DNA of 45,136 nucleotides, taken from positions 1 through 45,136 of IMG/VR virus record IMGVR_UViG_3300020190_002958. One strand, given 5' to 3'. The translations under genes and the position numbers were made by a program. Each line of letters starts with the position of its first letter. Position 1 is the first letter of the stretch. The notes beneath the pieces were generated by a model. The model was not told where the DNA came from. It saw nothing but the letters and a program-made list of their open reading frames with translations, and ran no database searches. This stretch comes from a virus. Shown here piece by piece: positions 32,964 to 40,068 of the stretch.

Positions 32964-33203
32964 TTATAGATTATATGACCACTGCGGATTCAATTTTAAG
33001 AATCCGCTTTTTTCTTTTACATAAAAATATATTTGTGCTTTTTTAGAATAGAGTTTTATGTTTCTTATAATTCCGGCACATTCGTTCCAAGTACCGACAT
33101 ATATTGGCAAATCCAATTCACTATCAAACATTGAAAAAGAAGTGGTATTTGTCTCAAAGACATAAAAAATATTTTCTTTTTCGTTGATTTTTTTATATTT
33201 CAT
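32964..33203 (-). CDS. Hypothetical small minus-strand protein
   Basis: The product is 79 residues, starting at the ATG at 33203-33201; a longer frame would run into the divergent gene. The protein (NIFYVFETNTTSFSMFDSEL, then YVGTWNECAGIIRNIKL) has plausible beta-alpha composition but is not recognised. Its last codons coincide with the terminator of the convergent gene at 32596. On its own strand TATTTATA (33220-33213) lies nine bases before the start. It is the only minus-strand gene in this part and could be a chance frame. Confidence 0.45.
   Translation of the reverse strand: MKYKKINEKENIFYVFETNTTSFSMFDSELDLPIYVGTWNECAGIIRNIKLYSKKAQIYFYVKEKSGFLKLNPQWSYNL
32984..33013 (+). terminator. Rho-independent terminator after gene 32596
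   Basis: A perfect 8-bp stem (GCGGATTC at 32984-32991, GAATCCGC at 33000-33007), AATTTTAA loop, then six T's. It overlaps the 3' coding end of the minus-strand frame 32964-33203. Confidence 0.9.
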
Positions 33204-33219
33204 AATATATTGTATAAAT

Positions 33220-34401
33220 ATGAGTTTAGAAGACTTTTTTGATGCTCCAGCGTTCGATTTTGAATCCAATCGTAAACTTCTTATAGACAATCTCAACTTT
33301 CTTAAAAGTATGTCTGTAGAAGAACAAACATTTTATAAAAAATGGCAAGAGATTCAAACATATCAAGATGTTGCTAGTAAATTAAATGCTATTAAAGCTA
33401 AGATCTGGCAACCTACTGATATAAAAAATGAACAAATGACAATTAAAGAAATTGAAAATTGTCAACCTGAACTTGTGTATGTAGAAACTAAACAACAAAA
33501 TGAAGATTGGACTCTGTTAAGAGTATGTGTAAGTACATTTGAATTTAGTCAAACTCCTGGAAGATTTCTCAAGTTTCTTATTGTAGATAAAAACAAACCG
33601 GAAACTCCTTATATCGGAGTACTAGCTGTAAGTAGTGATGTTATTACTATCACTGACCGTGATAATTATATTGGTTGGAATAAAGACAATAAGATTAAAG
33701 ATAAGAAATTATCACATAGTGCTATTGGTAGTAGCATTATCAGTACTCAACCATTTGGATACAATTTCTTAGGTGGTAAACTAGCGGCAGCTATGGTAGT
33801 TAGCAAAACTGTACAAGACTTGTGGAAACAGTTATATAATCAGGTGTTGGTAGGAATGACCACTACAAGTTTATATGGCAGTTATAGTATGTATAATAGT
33901 CTTAAATGGTGGCATAAGTGTGGTACCAGTGCTGGTAAGATAGCAATCAAACCAGATGACGAAATCTACAAGATTTGGCATGACTGGATTAAAGAAAATA
34001 AAGCCGAAAAATATACATCTGCTATGACTCAACGTGAGGGTGTTTCGGGTCCGGTGACTGGTGCTAAATCAAGAGTAATTAGTATGATTTTTAGTGCATG
34101 TGATATTAAACAAAGTAAATATATTCATGGTTATGAACGTGGTGTATATTATAGTTGTTTCTACGAAAACACCAGAGAGTTTCTTCAAAACAAGATATCC
34201 GAAGACCAATTAAAAATGAAAGATCTTTTTAAACGTGATTATAATGGTATTATGGAATGGTGGAAGCCTAAAGCTGTAGAACGTTATAAACGATTGAAAC
34301 TTGAAGGTAATATTAAAGGTGACGTTCATTTTTATAACAAAATGATTGGAATGCCGTACGATGATGCCAAAAATGTTTACTTTAACGAAGTAGGAAGATA
34401 A
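33220..34401 (+). CDS. DruA-like (DUF4338-like) protein
   Basis: The product is 393 residues from the ATG at 33220. The central region has SQTPGRFLKFLIVD, YIGVLAVSSDVITITDRDNY, IGWNKDNKIK, AIGSSIISTQPFGYNFLGGK and TTTSLYGSYSMYNSLKWW, then HKCGTSAGKIAI. This order (small-molecule-like greeting strand, RD..IGW, an N/QPFG..FLGGKL block, and a G.T.G turn) resembles the DUF4338 family to which DruA of the Druantia anti-phage system belongs. The match is from memory of the family pattern, so confidence is moderate. No helicase or other Druantia gene lies nearby. The C-terminal 110 residues are helical and basic. Whether it serves in defence, exclusion or DNA metabolism is unknown. Confidence 0.55.
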   Translation: MSLEDFFDAPAFDFESNRKLLIDNLNFLKSMSVEEQTFYKKWQEIQTYQDVASKLNAIKAKIWQPTDIKNEQMTIKEIENCQPELVYVETKQQNEDWTLLRVCVSTFEFSQTPGRFLKFLIVDKNKPETPYIGVLAVSSDVITITDRDNYIGWNKDNKIKDKKLSHSAIGSSIISTQPFGYNFLGGKLAAAMVVSKTVQDLWKQLYNQVLVGMTTTSLYGSYSMYNSLKWWHKCGTSAGKIAIKPDDEIYKIWHDWIKENKAEKYTSAMTQREGVSGPVTGAKSRVISMIFSACDIKQSKYIHGYERGVYYSCFYENTREFLQNKISEDQLKMKDLFKRDYNGIMEWWKPKAVERYKRLKLEGNIKGDVHFYNKMIGMPYDDAKNVYFNEVGR

Positions 34402-34428
34402 CTCATTACTATTTATTATAGTATTGAG
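34402..34428 (+). other. Hairpin directly before the start of gene 34429
   Basis: CTCATTACTAT (34402-34412) pairs with ATAGTATTGAG (34418-34428) with one mismatch around TTATT, and the ATG follows at once. It includes TATTTATT at 34410-34417. It may act as terminator, promoter or translation control. Confidence 0.45.
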
Positions 34429-34833
34429 ATGGCAAACAAAAAAAGTGATTATACATTTAGTGATAGGTTTCAAAGATTTATAACTAATCTTATAAATTTT
34501 GCTAAAACTTCACGTTCAACGTCACAGGCTGATACTAGTCCTGACGGTATTTTTGATGGAGATCAGGGATCAATATTAACAAAATTCAAAGAAAAAATAT
34601 ATTATCGTGATCCAGAATCCGAAGAATTTGTATCTTTAAGTGATGAATATCCACAATTAATAGAACAAAGTAAGTATGCTTTGAGTCAAGGCACAAATAA
34701 ATTCGCTACGTGGGAAAAGATAAGTCAACGAAAAGTTAAAAAATGGAAGTTCACAGGTTATTTTTGTGCAACTTCTGACGTAAATTGTTGTACAACAGGA
34801 AGTGTATCAGGTAGTGTATCAGGTAGTACTTAA
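34429..34833 (+). CDS. Hypothetical protein with Gly-Ser-Val repeat tail
   Basis: The product is 134 residues. The body (FSDRFQRFITNLINFAKTSR; QGSILTKFKEKIYYRDPESE) is not recognised. A Cys-containing segment (FCATSDVNCCTTG) precedes the tail GSVSGSVSGST, coded by a 12-nt direct repeat (34800-34829). Short Gly-Ser repeats at the C terminus are seen in some virion proteins. A hairpin directly precedes the start. Confidence 0.5.
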   Translation: MANKKSDYTFSDRFQRFITNLINFAKTSRSTSQADTSPDGIFDGDQGSILTKFKEKIYYRDPESEEFVSLSDEYPQLIEQSKYALSQGTNKFATWEKISQRKVKKWKFTGYFCATSDVNCCTTGSVSGSVSGST

Positions 34834-34836
34834 CGG

Positions 34837-34863
34837 TTGACTTTTATAAAAAACTGTTATATC
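34837..34863 (+). promoter_or_regulatory. Possible sigma70-like promoter for the UV endonuclease gene
   Basis: TTGACT (34837-34842), 15-base spacer, TATATC (34858-34863). The spacing is short and the start codon is only seven bases further on, so this is a weak call. Confidence 0.35.
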
Positions 34864-34870
34864 ATCAGAA

Positions 34871-35785
34871 ATGATGAAAAAATCTCTATGTTGTATATCC
34901 CTTGAATTACAAAATCAAGGAATTAAAGCGTCAACAATGACAAAAACTCGTTTTTTAGCTTTAGAGCGTAAAAATGCAGAAAAAATTGTTGCAGATAGAA
35001 CTCTAAACAACGTATTTGTAACACGTAAAACGTTGGAACATTGCGCTAAAAACGGTTGGAACTATCGTATTAGTAGCGGAATGATGCCCTTAGAAACGTT
35101 ACCAGAAGCAAATTTACTTTTGGAAACCACATATAATTTTTCTAAAATCAAACAAGAATTTGATTTGTGTTCAAAAATTATCAAAGAAAATAAGATTCGG
35201 TGTAGTACACATCCCGATCAATTTGTTGTACCTGCAAGTTCAAATTTAAAAGTTGTCAGTAAGTCAGTCGAAGAATTGATTATGCACGGTAAAATGATGG
35301 ATTATTTTGGTTTACCTATGTCGTATGAAGCTCCTATTAACATTCATATGAACTGTTACAAGGGTAATACAAAAGACATCGCCTTGCGCTTTATTAACGT
35401 ATATAAGGCACTTCCAAACAACGTACGTTCAAGATTGGTGTTGGAAAACGAAGACAAACCTAATAGTTGGAAAGTCGATGAACTATATGATCTTATTTAT
35501 CAACAGACTGGTATACCGATTACATATGATAATCTTCATTATAGATGTAATCCAGGTAAATTTAATTCAAAAGAAGCCGTAACTGTTGCTATGTCTACAT
35601 GGCAGTCTTATAGACCATTATTTCATTTCAGTGACAATGATCTTACCAACACTAATCCACGTGCACATGCTGACTATGTACGTAGTGTACCGGAAGAGTA
35701 TGTTGATATTAATGTTGATTTTGATTTTGAATTCAAAGCTAAAGATCTAGCGCTTCGTAAGTTTGAAAAAGATTTCAAAATATAA
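34871..35785 (+). CDS. uvsE: UV-damage endonuclease, UvdE/UVDE type
   Basis: The product is 304 residues. Family features are clear: LETLPEAN near residue 75, CSTHPDQFVVPASS (metal-binding His in STHP), APINIHMNCYKG, RLVLENEDK (metal-binding Glu) and ITYDNLHYRCNPG. FHFSDNDLTNTNPRAHADYV is the C-terminal strand with the expected HAD(Y) pattern. The TIM-barrel enzyme nicks DNA next to UV lesions and some other damaged bases, starting excision repair, useful to a phage exposed to sunlight. ATG at 34871 is chosen because the TTGACT-type promoter ends just before it; a second ATG at 34874 is equally possible. Confidence 0.85.
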   Translation: MMKKSLCCISLELQNQGIKASTMTKTRFLALERKNAEKIVADRTLNNVFVTRKTLEHCAKNGWNYRISSGMMPLETLPEANLLLETTYNFSKIKQEFDLCSKIIKENKIRCSTHPDQFVVPASSNLKVVSKSVEELIMHGKMMDYFGLPMSYEAPINIHMNCYKGNTKDIALRFINVYKALPNNVRSRLVLENEDKPNSWKVDELYDLIYQQTGIPITYDNLHYRCNPGKFNSKEAVTVAMSTWQSYRPLFHFSDNDLTNTNPRAHADYVRSVPEEYVDINVDFDFEFKAKDLALRKFEKDFKI

Positions 35786-35798
35786 AAAGAAAAAGGTA

Positions 35799-35826
35799 TT
35801 GACGTTACACAGAACTAGTGTAAGAT
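35799..35826 (+). promoter_or_regulatory. Strong sigma70-like promoter
   Basis: TTGACG (35799-35804), 16-base spacer, TAAGAT (35821-35826). It drives the small high-GC gene at 35882. Confidence 0.7.
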
Positions 35827-35834
35827 AATCTCAA

Positions 35835-35872
35835 GTTAGCGAAAAACTAACGAAACTAAAATAAAAAAAGGA
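35835..35872 (+). promoter_or_regulatory. 5' leader hairpin and ribosome-binding site
   Basis: GTTAG (35835-35839) and CTAAC (35847-35851) form a hairpin at the very 5' end of the expected mRNA, a position that can protect transcripts from decay. AAGGA follows at 35868-35872, ten bases from the ATG at 35882. Confidence 0.5.
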
Positions 35873-35881
35873 AAAAAAAAT

Positions 35882-36085
35882 ATGTATACTCGTAAAAATA
35901 CTCGTAACAAGACTAACTTCGTAGGCCATAACACCTCTGGTGTAGAGCTTTATCTCTCCACTCCGTTTGCTAAGGCCAAGAAGGCTTCTCGTTTGACCAT
36001 TCGTTCCGGCGAAGATCGTGTTGATCTAACCGGCCGTCAGATTCGTGCTCTTCGTGAAGTTCTCGCGGTTGGTTACGAAGCCTAA
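35882..36085 (+). CDS. Small basic protein with unusual codon use
   Basis: The product is 67 residues, basic (N-terminal YTRKNTRNKTNFVGHNTSG; RLTIRSGEDRVDLTGRQIRA; end LREVLAVGYEA). I count 96 G/C in 204 bases, visibly higher than its AT-rich neighbours. All eight Arg codons are CGT, and C-ending codons are frequent, as in highly expressed genes. It has its own strong promoter, a 5' hairpin and a ribosome-binding site. Function is not recognised; the compact basic form suggests nucleic-acid or host-protein binding. The composition could mean either strong selection for expression or recent transfer. Confidence 0.75.
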   Translation: MYTRKNTRNKTNFVGHNTSGVELYLSTPFAKAKKASRLTIRSGEDRVDLTGRQIRALREVLAVGYEA

Positions 36086-36093
36086 TAAATTAT

Positions 36094-36234
36094 ATGGGTA
36101 AGACTTTTCGAAGAAATTCGGATCTAGGCCGTAAAAAGGCAAAAGGATTTAATAAATCCAATAAAACCAAAAAGTCGATTGAACCATATAAAGATAAAAC
36201 AAAAAACCAAGAATACCTAGATGAACTGGATTAA
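36094..36234 (+). CDS. Small basic protein, 46 residues
   Basis: ATG at 36094, eight bases after the upstream stop. The protein (MGKTFRRNSDLGRKKAKGFN and on to YLDELD) is lysine- and arginine-rich in its first half with an acidic end. It is not recognised. It overlaps the start of the membrane-protein gene at 36221 by 14 bases, which suggests translational coupling. Basic miniproteins of this kind often bind nucleic acid, but that is inference. Confidence 0.55.
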   Translation: MGKTFRRNSDLGRKKAKGFNKSNKTKKSIEPYKDKTKNQEYLDELD

Positions 36235-36472
36235 AGAAATCCTTGGTTATGTATGGCCGACAGCAGTAATGTTGTCGGTCATTTTTTCCATTATAAATTT
36301 AATTTTATTTATAAAACTATTGAATAGGTTTTATGAATTACAAATTACGGTAGCTGAAAGTATTGAGTTACTTAACAACGAACGTCTTAAAACAAACAAA
36401 GTAGTTGACCAACTTTGTAGAAGTGTTAGAATTAACCGTAATGAAACGAAAAGAAACATCAACAAAGAGTAG
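36221..36472 (+). CDS. Small single-pass membrane protein
   Basis: The product is 83 residues. WPTAVMLSVIFSIINLILFI (about 12-31) is a clear membrane helix, followed by a charged cytoplasmic helix to the C terminus (SIELLNNERLKTNKV). The function is unknown. Its 3' end overlaps the ATG of the next gene by 32 bases, and its start overlaps the upstream gene, so the four genes 36094-37573 form one tightly coupled operon. Confidence 0.6.
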   Translation: MNWIKEILGYVWPTAVMLSVIFSIINLILFIKLLNRFYELQITVAESIELLNNERLKTNKVVDQLCRSVRINRNETKRNINKE

Positions 36473-36911
36473 AGGTTTATTTGATCACGTTAAACATATT
36501 CGTGAGATACAAGATCCTAACTATTATGACTCTCTTTCAGAAGATGAACGTAAGTCATTCAATAAATTCATGTTATTGAGAGCATTAAGTATGGATTCTA
36601 CTGTTGTAGAAGATATGTCTTATGTTTCTAAGTACTTCTCTATTATACCAGAGAAACAATTTTATCAATTGCTTATAACTTTGATACCAAAAAGTAGAAA
36701 ATTTTCTCTGTGGATAAAAAGTAAAAAACAAAAGGTTAATCAAACCTTACTTAATTTATTGAGCAAATACTATGAAGTTGGTTCATCAGAAGCAGAAGAT
36801 TACTGTACAATCTTGTTAAAAGATGAAAAAGGACTATCAGCTATAGTTAATATTTGTAAATTATTTGGTAAAACTGACCAAGAAATCGAAAAACTATTGG
36901 AGGTAAAATAA
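36441..36911 (+). CDS. Possible clamp-loader small subunit (gp62-like)
   Basis: The product is 156 residues from ATG 36441 (MKRKETSTKSRGLFDHVKHI). In-frame TTG at 36405 lies inside the membrane-protein gene and is not used here. The segment GLFDHVKHIREIQDPNYYDS, then FMLLRALSMDS, EKQFYQLLITLIPKSRKFSL and SKYYEVGSSEAEDYCTIL, resembles the general pattern of T4-like gp62 (helical, LFD..., LS.., IPK..F..W). The match is weak and by memory. A gp44 partner is not in this window. The stop overlaps the next ATG by one base (TAATG). Confidence 0.4.
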   Translation: MKRKETSTKSRGLFDHVKHIREIQDPNYYDSLSEDERKSFNKFMLLRALSMDSTVVEDMSYVSKYFSIIPEKQFYQLLITLIPKSRKFSLWIKSKKQKVNQTLLNLLSKYYEVGSSEAEDYCTILLKDEKGLSAIVNICKLFGKTDQEIEKLLEVK

Positions 36912-37573
36912 TGAAACTGATTGGAATAGGCGGATATGCGAGAAGCGGCAAAGATTTATTTGCTAAAGTTGCTACTGAGATATTAATTGAACATGGTGTT
37001 AACGTTGACCGTTTTGCATTAGCATATGAACTTAAAAATGACTTAAAAGACCTCATTTTTAATAAAACGGGAATTAATGTCTTTACAGAAAAAACGGAAG
37101 AAAAAAATATTATTAGGCCATTATTAGTTGCTTATGGTGATGTAATGAGAAAAATAAGTAATGGTAAGTATTGGACTAATAAATTGGAACAAACAATTGG
37201 TAAGAGCAAAGCTGATGTTGGGTTTATAACTGATATACGTTACGATCATTATGTAGAAGATGAATGTAGTTGGTTACAGTTCAAACAATGTGGTAAATTA
37301 ATACATATTACTAAGTATAAACTTGGACCTGCTCCTTCTAAACGTAGAATATCTACATCTAAACCTGTAAAAATATATGAAGCAGTTCCAAATGAACATG
37401 AAATGCTTAATAATCCAAAAGTAAAAAAGCGTGCAGATTTTGCTTTTGAATGGAAAGATGTTTCTGAAGAAAGTGAAGATATTACTAAAAACGAATACAT
37501 CAGAGAATGTGTACTCAATGTTCTTACTAAATTTGACGTAATACCTAAAAAAGATATTTTTAGTCAAGTTTAA
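36911..37573 (+). CDS. Deoxynucleoside monophosphate kinase-like P-loop protein (T4 gp1 type)
   Basis: The product is 220 residues. The P-loop is IGIGGYARSGKDLFAK at residues 4-19, with the GKD ending typical of T4 gp1-type dNMP kinases. YGDVMRKI and ITDIRYDHYVEDE are likely LID/nucleotide-binding parts, and IHITKYKL follows. Such enzymes convert dNMPs to dNDPs to feed the phage dNTP pool together with NrdA/B. A GGAGGT Shine-Dalgarno site six bases before the ATG and overlap with the upstream gene's stop support the start. Its terminator lies inside the convergent gene that follows. Confidence 0.75.
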   Translation: MKLIGIGGYARSGKDLFAKVATEILIEHGVNVDRFALAYELKNDLKDLIFNKTGINVFTEKTEEKNIIRPLLVAYGDVMRKISNGKYWTNKLEQTIGKSKADVGFITDIRYDHYVEDECSWLQFKQCGKLIHITKYKLGPAPSKRRISTSKPVKIYEAVPNEHEMLNNPKVKKRADFAFEWKDVSEESEDITKNEYIRECVLNVLTKFDVIPKKDIFSQV

Positions 37574-37841
37574 CAATAACTATATCTTGATGATCGTTTT
37601 GTCTAAAGACCACTGCTTTATCGGTGGTCTTTGTTTTTAACCAGTTCTTTAAATTCTGTCCATTAGCCAATACAAAATCAGAATACAATTTATTACACTC
37701 AACCATTTTCTTTTGTTTAGCTGCTTTTTGACAGTTACACATAGAAAAAAATGCTCTATAACAAGACATAAATTTTTCGAGGCCCGGTATTTTATGACCT
37801 TTTACAAGATTATAAAATCCGTTTACGTTTCCAATTATCAT
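37560..37841 (-). CDS. Hypothetical 93-residue protein
   Basis: The protein (MIIGNVNGFYNLVKGHKIPG; FMSCYRAFFSMCNCQKAAKQ; DKAVVFRQNDHQDIVIVKLD) has three Cys in a short span (SCYRAFFSMCNC) and a Lys-rich middle. Not recognised. It overlaps the dNMP-kinase-like gene by 14 bases tail to tail and the next minus-strand gene by four. The plus-strand terminator 37605-37637 is embedded in its coding sequence. Confidence 0.6.
   Translation of the reverse strand: MIIGNVNGFYNLVKGHKIPGLEKFMSCYRAFFSMCNCQKAAKQKKMVECNKLYSDFVLANGQNLKNWLKTKTTDKAVVFRQNDHQDIVIVKLD
37605..37637 (+). terminator. Rho-independent terminator after the dNMP-kinase-like gene
   Basis: A perfect 9-bp stem (AAAGACCAC at 37605-37613, GTGGTCTTT at 37624-37632) with a 10-base loop, then GTTTTT. 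It lies within the coding sequence of the convergent gene 37560-37841. Confidence 0.8.
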
Positions 37842-38215
37842 AAATGTTTACGTATTATTAAATATAACAATAGACTTACACAATAATTTATTGGAAATAT
37901 TAATAAAAATAAAGTAACTGGATAGGATACAAGTAATGTTAATGCGATTGTCGTAAAAAGAGTTGTCCAAAAACATAAACAAATAGGACAACTTAATAAT
38001 TTTGTAATCCATCCTGGATATTCATTATATAAAAAATTAGGATAACTAGAAAGTGGGTCTGTTTCTATCTTGTACTTTTCATAGTTTGGTATACGTAGTA
38101 AATTACGTGTACCTGTTAATTTTGATATTGTGGTGACAATATCGCTTTCAAACCAAATTAGTAAAAAGAAACTTACATAGAAAATTAGAGGTATATTTAG
38201 ATTGGTTATATTCAT
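37838..38215 (-). CDS. Membrane protein with CPICLCFW motif (DUF1360-like)
   Basis: The product is 125 residues from ATG 38215, chosen because it overlaps the upstream stop as ATGA. Three membrane segments are likely (about 8-24, 82-98, 99-121). KLLSCPICLCFW (73-83) matches the C..C.G.W-type motif just before the second membrane helix of DUF1360-like proteins. The function of that family is unknown. Its place at the end of the glycan cluster could mean a membrane role in sugar transfer. It overlaps the genes on both sides by four bases. Confidence 0.6.
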   Translation of the reverse strand: MNITNLNIPLIFYVSFFLLIWFESDIVTTISKLTGTRNLLRIPNYEKYKIETDPLSSYPNFLYNEYPGWITKLLSCPICLCFWTTLFTTIALTLLVSYPVTLFLLIFPINYCVSLLLYLIIRKHL

Positions 38216-39414
38216 AGTTGTTTTAATTTGTACCAAGGATTTTTTATTTCTAATAAATTAGCACTATAATCTACTAATTTATTTACTTTTATTTTGAAAA
38301 TATCATATTCAAATGTACCTTCTTGACCACTGTCATCCAACATCATTTGTAGCATATTGAAGAATTCAAAACTCTGGTTATTAACTTTGTTTGCGTCAAA
38401 TTCAATAACTATATCATTTACTTTTTGATCTTCATATCTTTTTAACTTCTTTTTAAGATCAAATTTAGTATTCTTTTGTTCGACGTTAATATAACGGTCA
38501 TATGGTACATCAGTATAAATCGTATCACACCACGGTTCTAATAGAGTTAGTTTATATTCATCACAATTGATTACAACAAATCCTACATCATATCGTTTAG
38601 GTACGATAGGTTTCATTGTATCATTGTGTTTAACAAAATGTCCCCATTTACGAATAAAGTTTCTGGCACTTCTATTGTTTTGAGCCAACCATTCGTCACT
38701 TTCTTTACCTACAGTGGTTAATGTTGGATTGTATCTGCTACCTCTACAAGTCATGTGATATACACAACCTTCCCATGTTTGTATAAACTTATAACCATTT
38801 AACAGAAAACGATTGAAGATATCGCTGTCTTCTTTGCTTTGTGGAGCATATAAGTCATCATGACCACCTATGGATTGAAAATCACTCTTATAAAGGGCCC
38901 ATGGCGCAAAAATACCCTCTGTAGTTTTATCTTTTCTTGTAAGACGAGTATCATTGAACCATTTTAAAAATCCAGTTTCATTAAACTCTTCTGGCTCTTG
39001 ACCAAATTCCACACATATTTTTTCTGGTCCTGGTGGATGTAACGGTGGTTCAATTCTAGTTAAACTGACAATTGTACCTGGTTGAATATATTTTTCAACA
39101 TACTTATCAAAGTTAGGACATGCATACATGTCTGCGTGATAAATCATAACTACGTCATTGGTAGCTACTTCATTAATTAACTTGTCATATAGTATAGTAT
39201 GACCTAACCTAACGGGTCCATTGTTTCTGATGTATTTAAAATATGGATCTTTTGCAGCAGTTTCTTTACACCATTCTTCTGTGCCGTCATTACTGAAATC
39301 ATCTGCTACACAAATTTCGTGTTCTTTATGACTTAAATTTTTTCTTATAGCTTCGTAACTCCATTTTAAGTATTTCAAATTGTTACGAGATGGTTGAATA
39401 AAACTGATTTTCAT
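38212..39414 (-). CDS. GT-2 type glycosyltransferase with C-terminal extension
   Basis: The product is 400 residues. Residues 1-250 are a GT-A fold: ISFIQPSRNNLKYLKWSYE at the start, ICVADDFSNDGTEEWCKE for sugar-nucleotide binding, MIYHADMYACPN as the DXD-type metal site (HAD), APWALYKSDFQSIGGHD and EDSDIFNRF as acceptor-side motifs. Residues about 275-400 form a second part (FVVINCDEYKLTLLEPW...) of unknown type. It is cytoplasmic by lack of membrane segments. The donor sugar is unknown. It is coupled to the membrane protein downstream by ATGA overlap and lies two bases after the methyltransferase gene. Confidence 0.8.
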   Translation of the reverse strand: MKISFIQPSRNNLKYLKWSYEAIRKNLSHKEHEICVADDFSNDGTEEWCKETAAKDPYFKYIRNNGPVRLGHTILYDKLINEVATNDVVMIYHADMYACPNFDKYVEKYIQPGTIVSLTRIEPPLHPPGPEKICVEFGQEPEEFNETGFLKWFNDTRLTRKDKTTEGIFAPWALYKSDFQSIGGHDDLYAPQSKEDSDIFNRFLLNGYKFIQTWEGCVYHMTCRGSRYNPTLTTVGKESDEWLAQNNRSARNFIRKWGHFVKHNDTMKPIVPKRYDVGFVVINCDEYKLTLLEPWCDTIYTDVPYDRYINVEQKNTKFDLKKKLKRYEDQKVNDIVIEFDANKVNNQSFEFFNMLQMMLDDSGQEGTFEYDIFKIKVNKLVDYSANLLEIKNPWYKLKQL

Positions 39415-39416
39415 AA

Positions 39417-40046
39417 TTAAATCTTTTTAAAAGTGCAGGTTAAAATGTTTGAATGTTCGTCTGTTGGTTTACGAATTGTATCTTCGATGTTTGTCTTATT
39501 GACACAAGTGAATCCAATTTCATTGAAAAAGTTTACAATCGATTTTTCATTGAAATGCCATAGATGTTCATCTGGTCTACGGTGTTTCCAATCAACAAAC
39601 CATTTGTCTGAATGATAATGACACCAAGGAACACTGATTACAATATAATTACACTTTAAATTTTTAATATCATATATGTTTTCAAAGTGTTCCAATACAT
39701 CGAAAAAAGTGACCACATCATAATGTTCATTATAAATGTTGTCTACAAATTTTATTGAATCGGGTAATGGATAGTTGGAAACGTCGTTACCATAACAGTT
39801 TGATATAATCTTACTACAAGCAGTTATAAAATTAGCATTGCCATATCCTACATCCAGTATACTACTTGGAATTTTTCCTAAACTTCCTATGATATAACCG
39901 AGACGAAGAAAAGAAATTTGAACATTTTTTTCACCATAAGTATTGTACCTTACATCAACATATTCAACGTCATATTTCTTTTTTTTTACGAAAAAGTTGT
40001 TCTGTTTAATTATGCCATTTTGTAACTGTGTATAATTTTCAATCAT
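39417..40046 (-). CDS. SAM-dependent methyltransferase
   Basis: The product is 209 residues. SAM-binding motif I is SSILDVGYGNANF, motif II/III lies in NCYGNDVSNYPLP and YDVVTFFDVLEHFE, and NYIVISVPWCHYH follows. The pattern is of the Methyltransf_23/UbiG-like class I fold. A Trp- and His-rich segment (DEHLWHFNEKSI) probably binds the acceptor. As a member of the glycan cluster, it may methylate a sugar; a nucleic-acid or small-molecule substrate cannot be excluded. Confidence 0.8.
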   Translation of the reverse strand: MIENYTQLQNGIIKQNNFFVKKKKYDVEYVDVRYNTYGEKNVQISFLRLGYIIGSLGKIPSSILDVGYGNANFITACSKIISNCYGNDVSNYPLPDSIKFVDNIYNEHYDVVTFFDVLEHFENIYDIKNLKCNYIVISVPWCHYHSDKWFVDWKHRRPDEHLWHFNEKSIVNFFNEIGFTCVNKTNIEDTIRKPTDEHSNILTCTFKKI

Positions 40047-40068
40047 TTATTTTAAATATCCAAATATG

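Noticed and set aside
33213-33220. TATAAATA, the T4 late-promoter consensus, before gene 33220
   Set aside because: It touches the ATG itself, so a transcript would begin inside the gene. On the other strand it reads TATTTATA and may serve the minus-strand frame instead.
36405-36440. Upstream TTG start for the gp62-like gene
   Set aside because: The extra twelve residues lie inside the membrane-protein gene and do not resemble the family; ATG 36441 is simpler.
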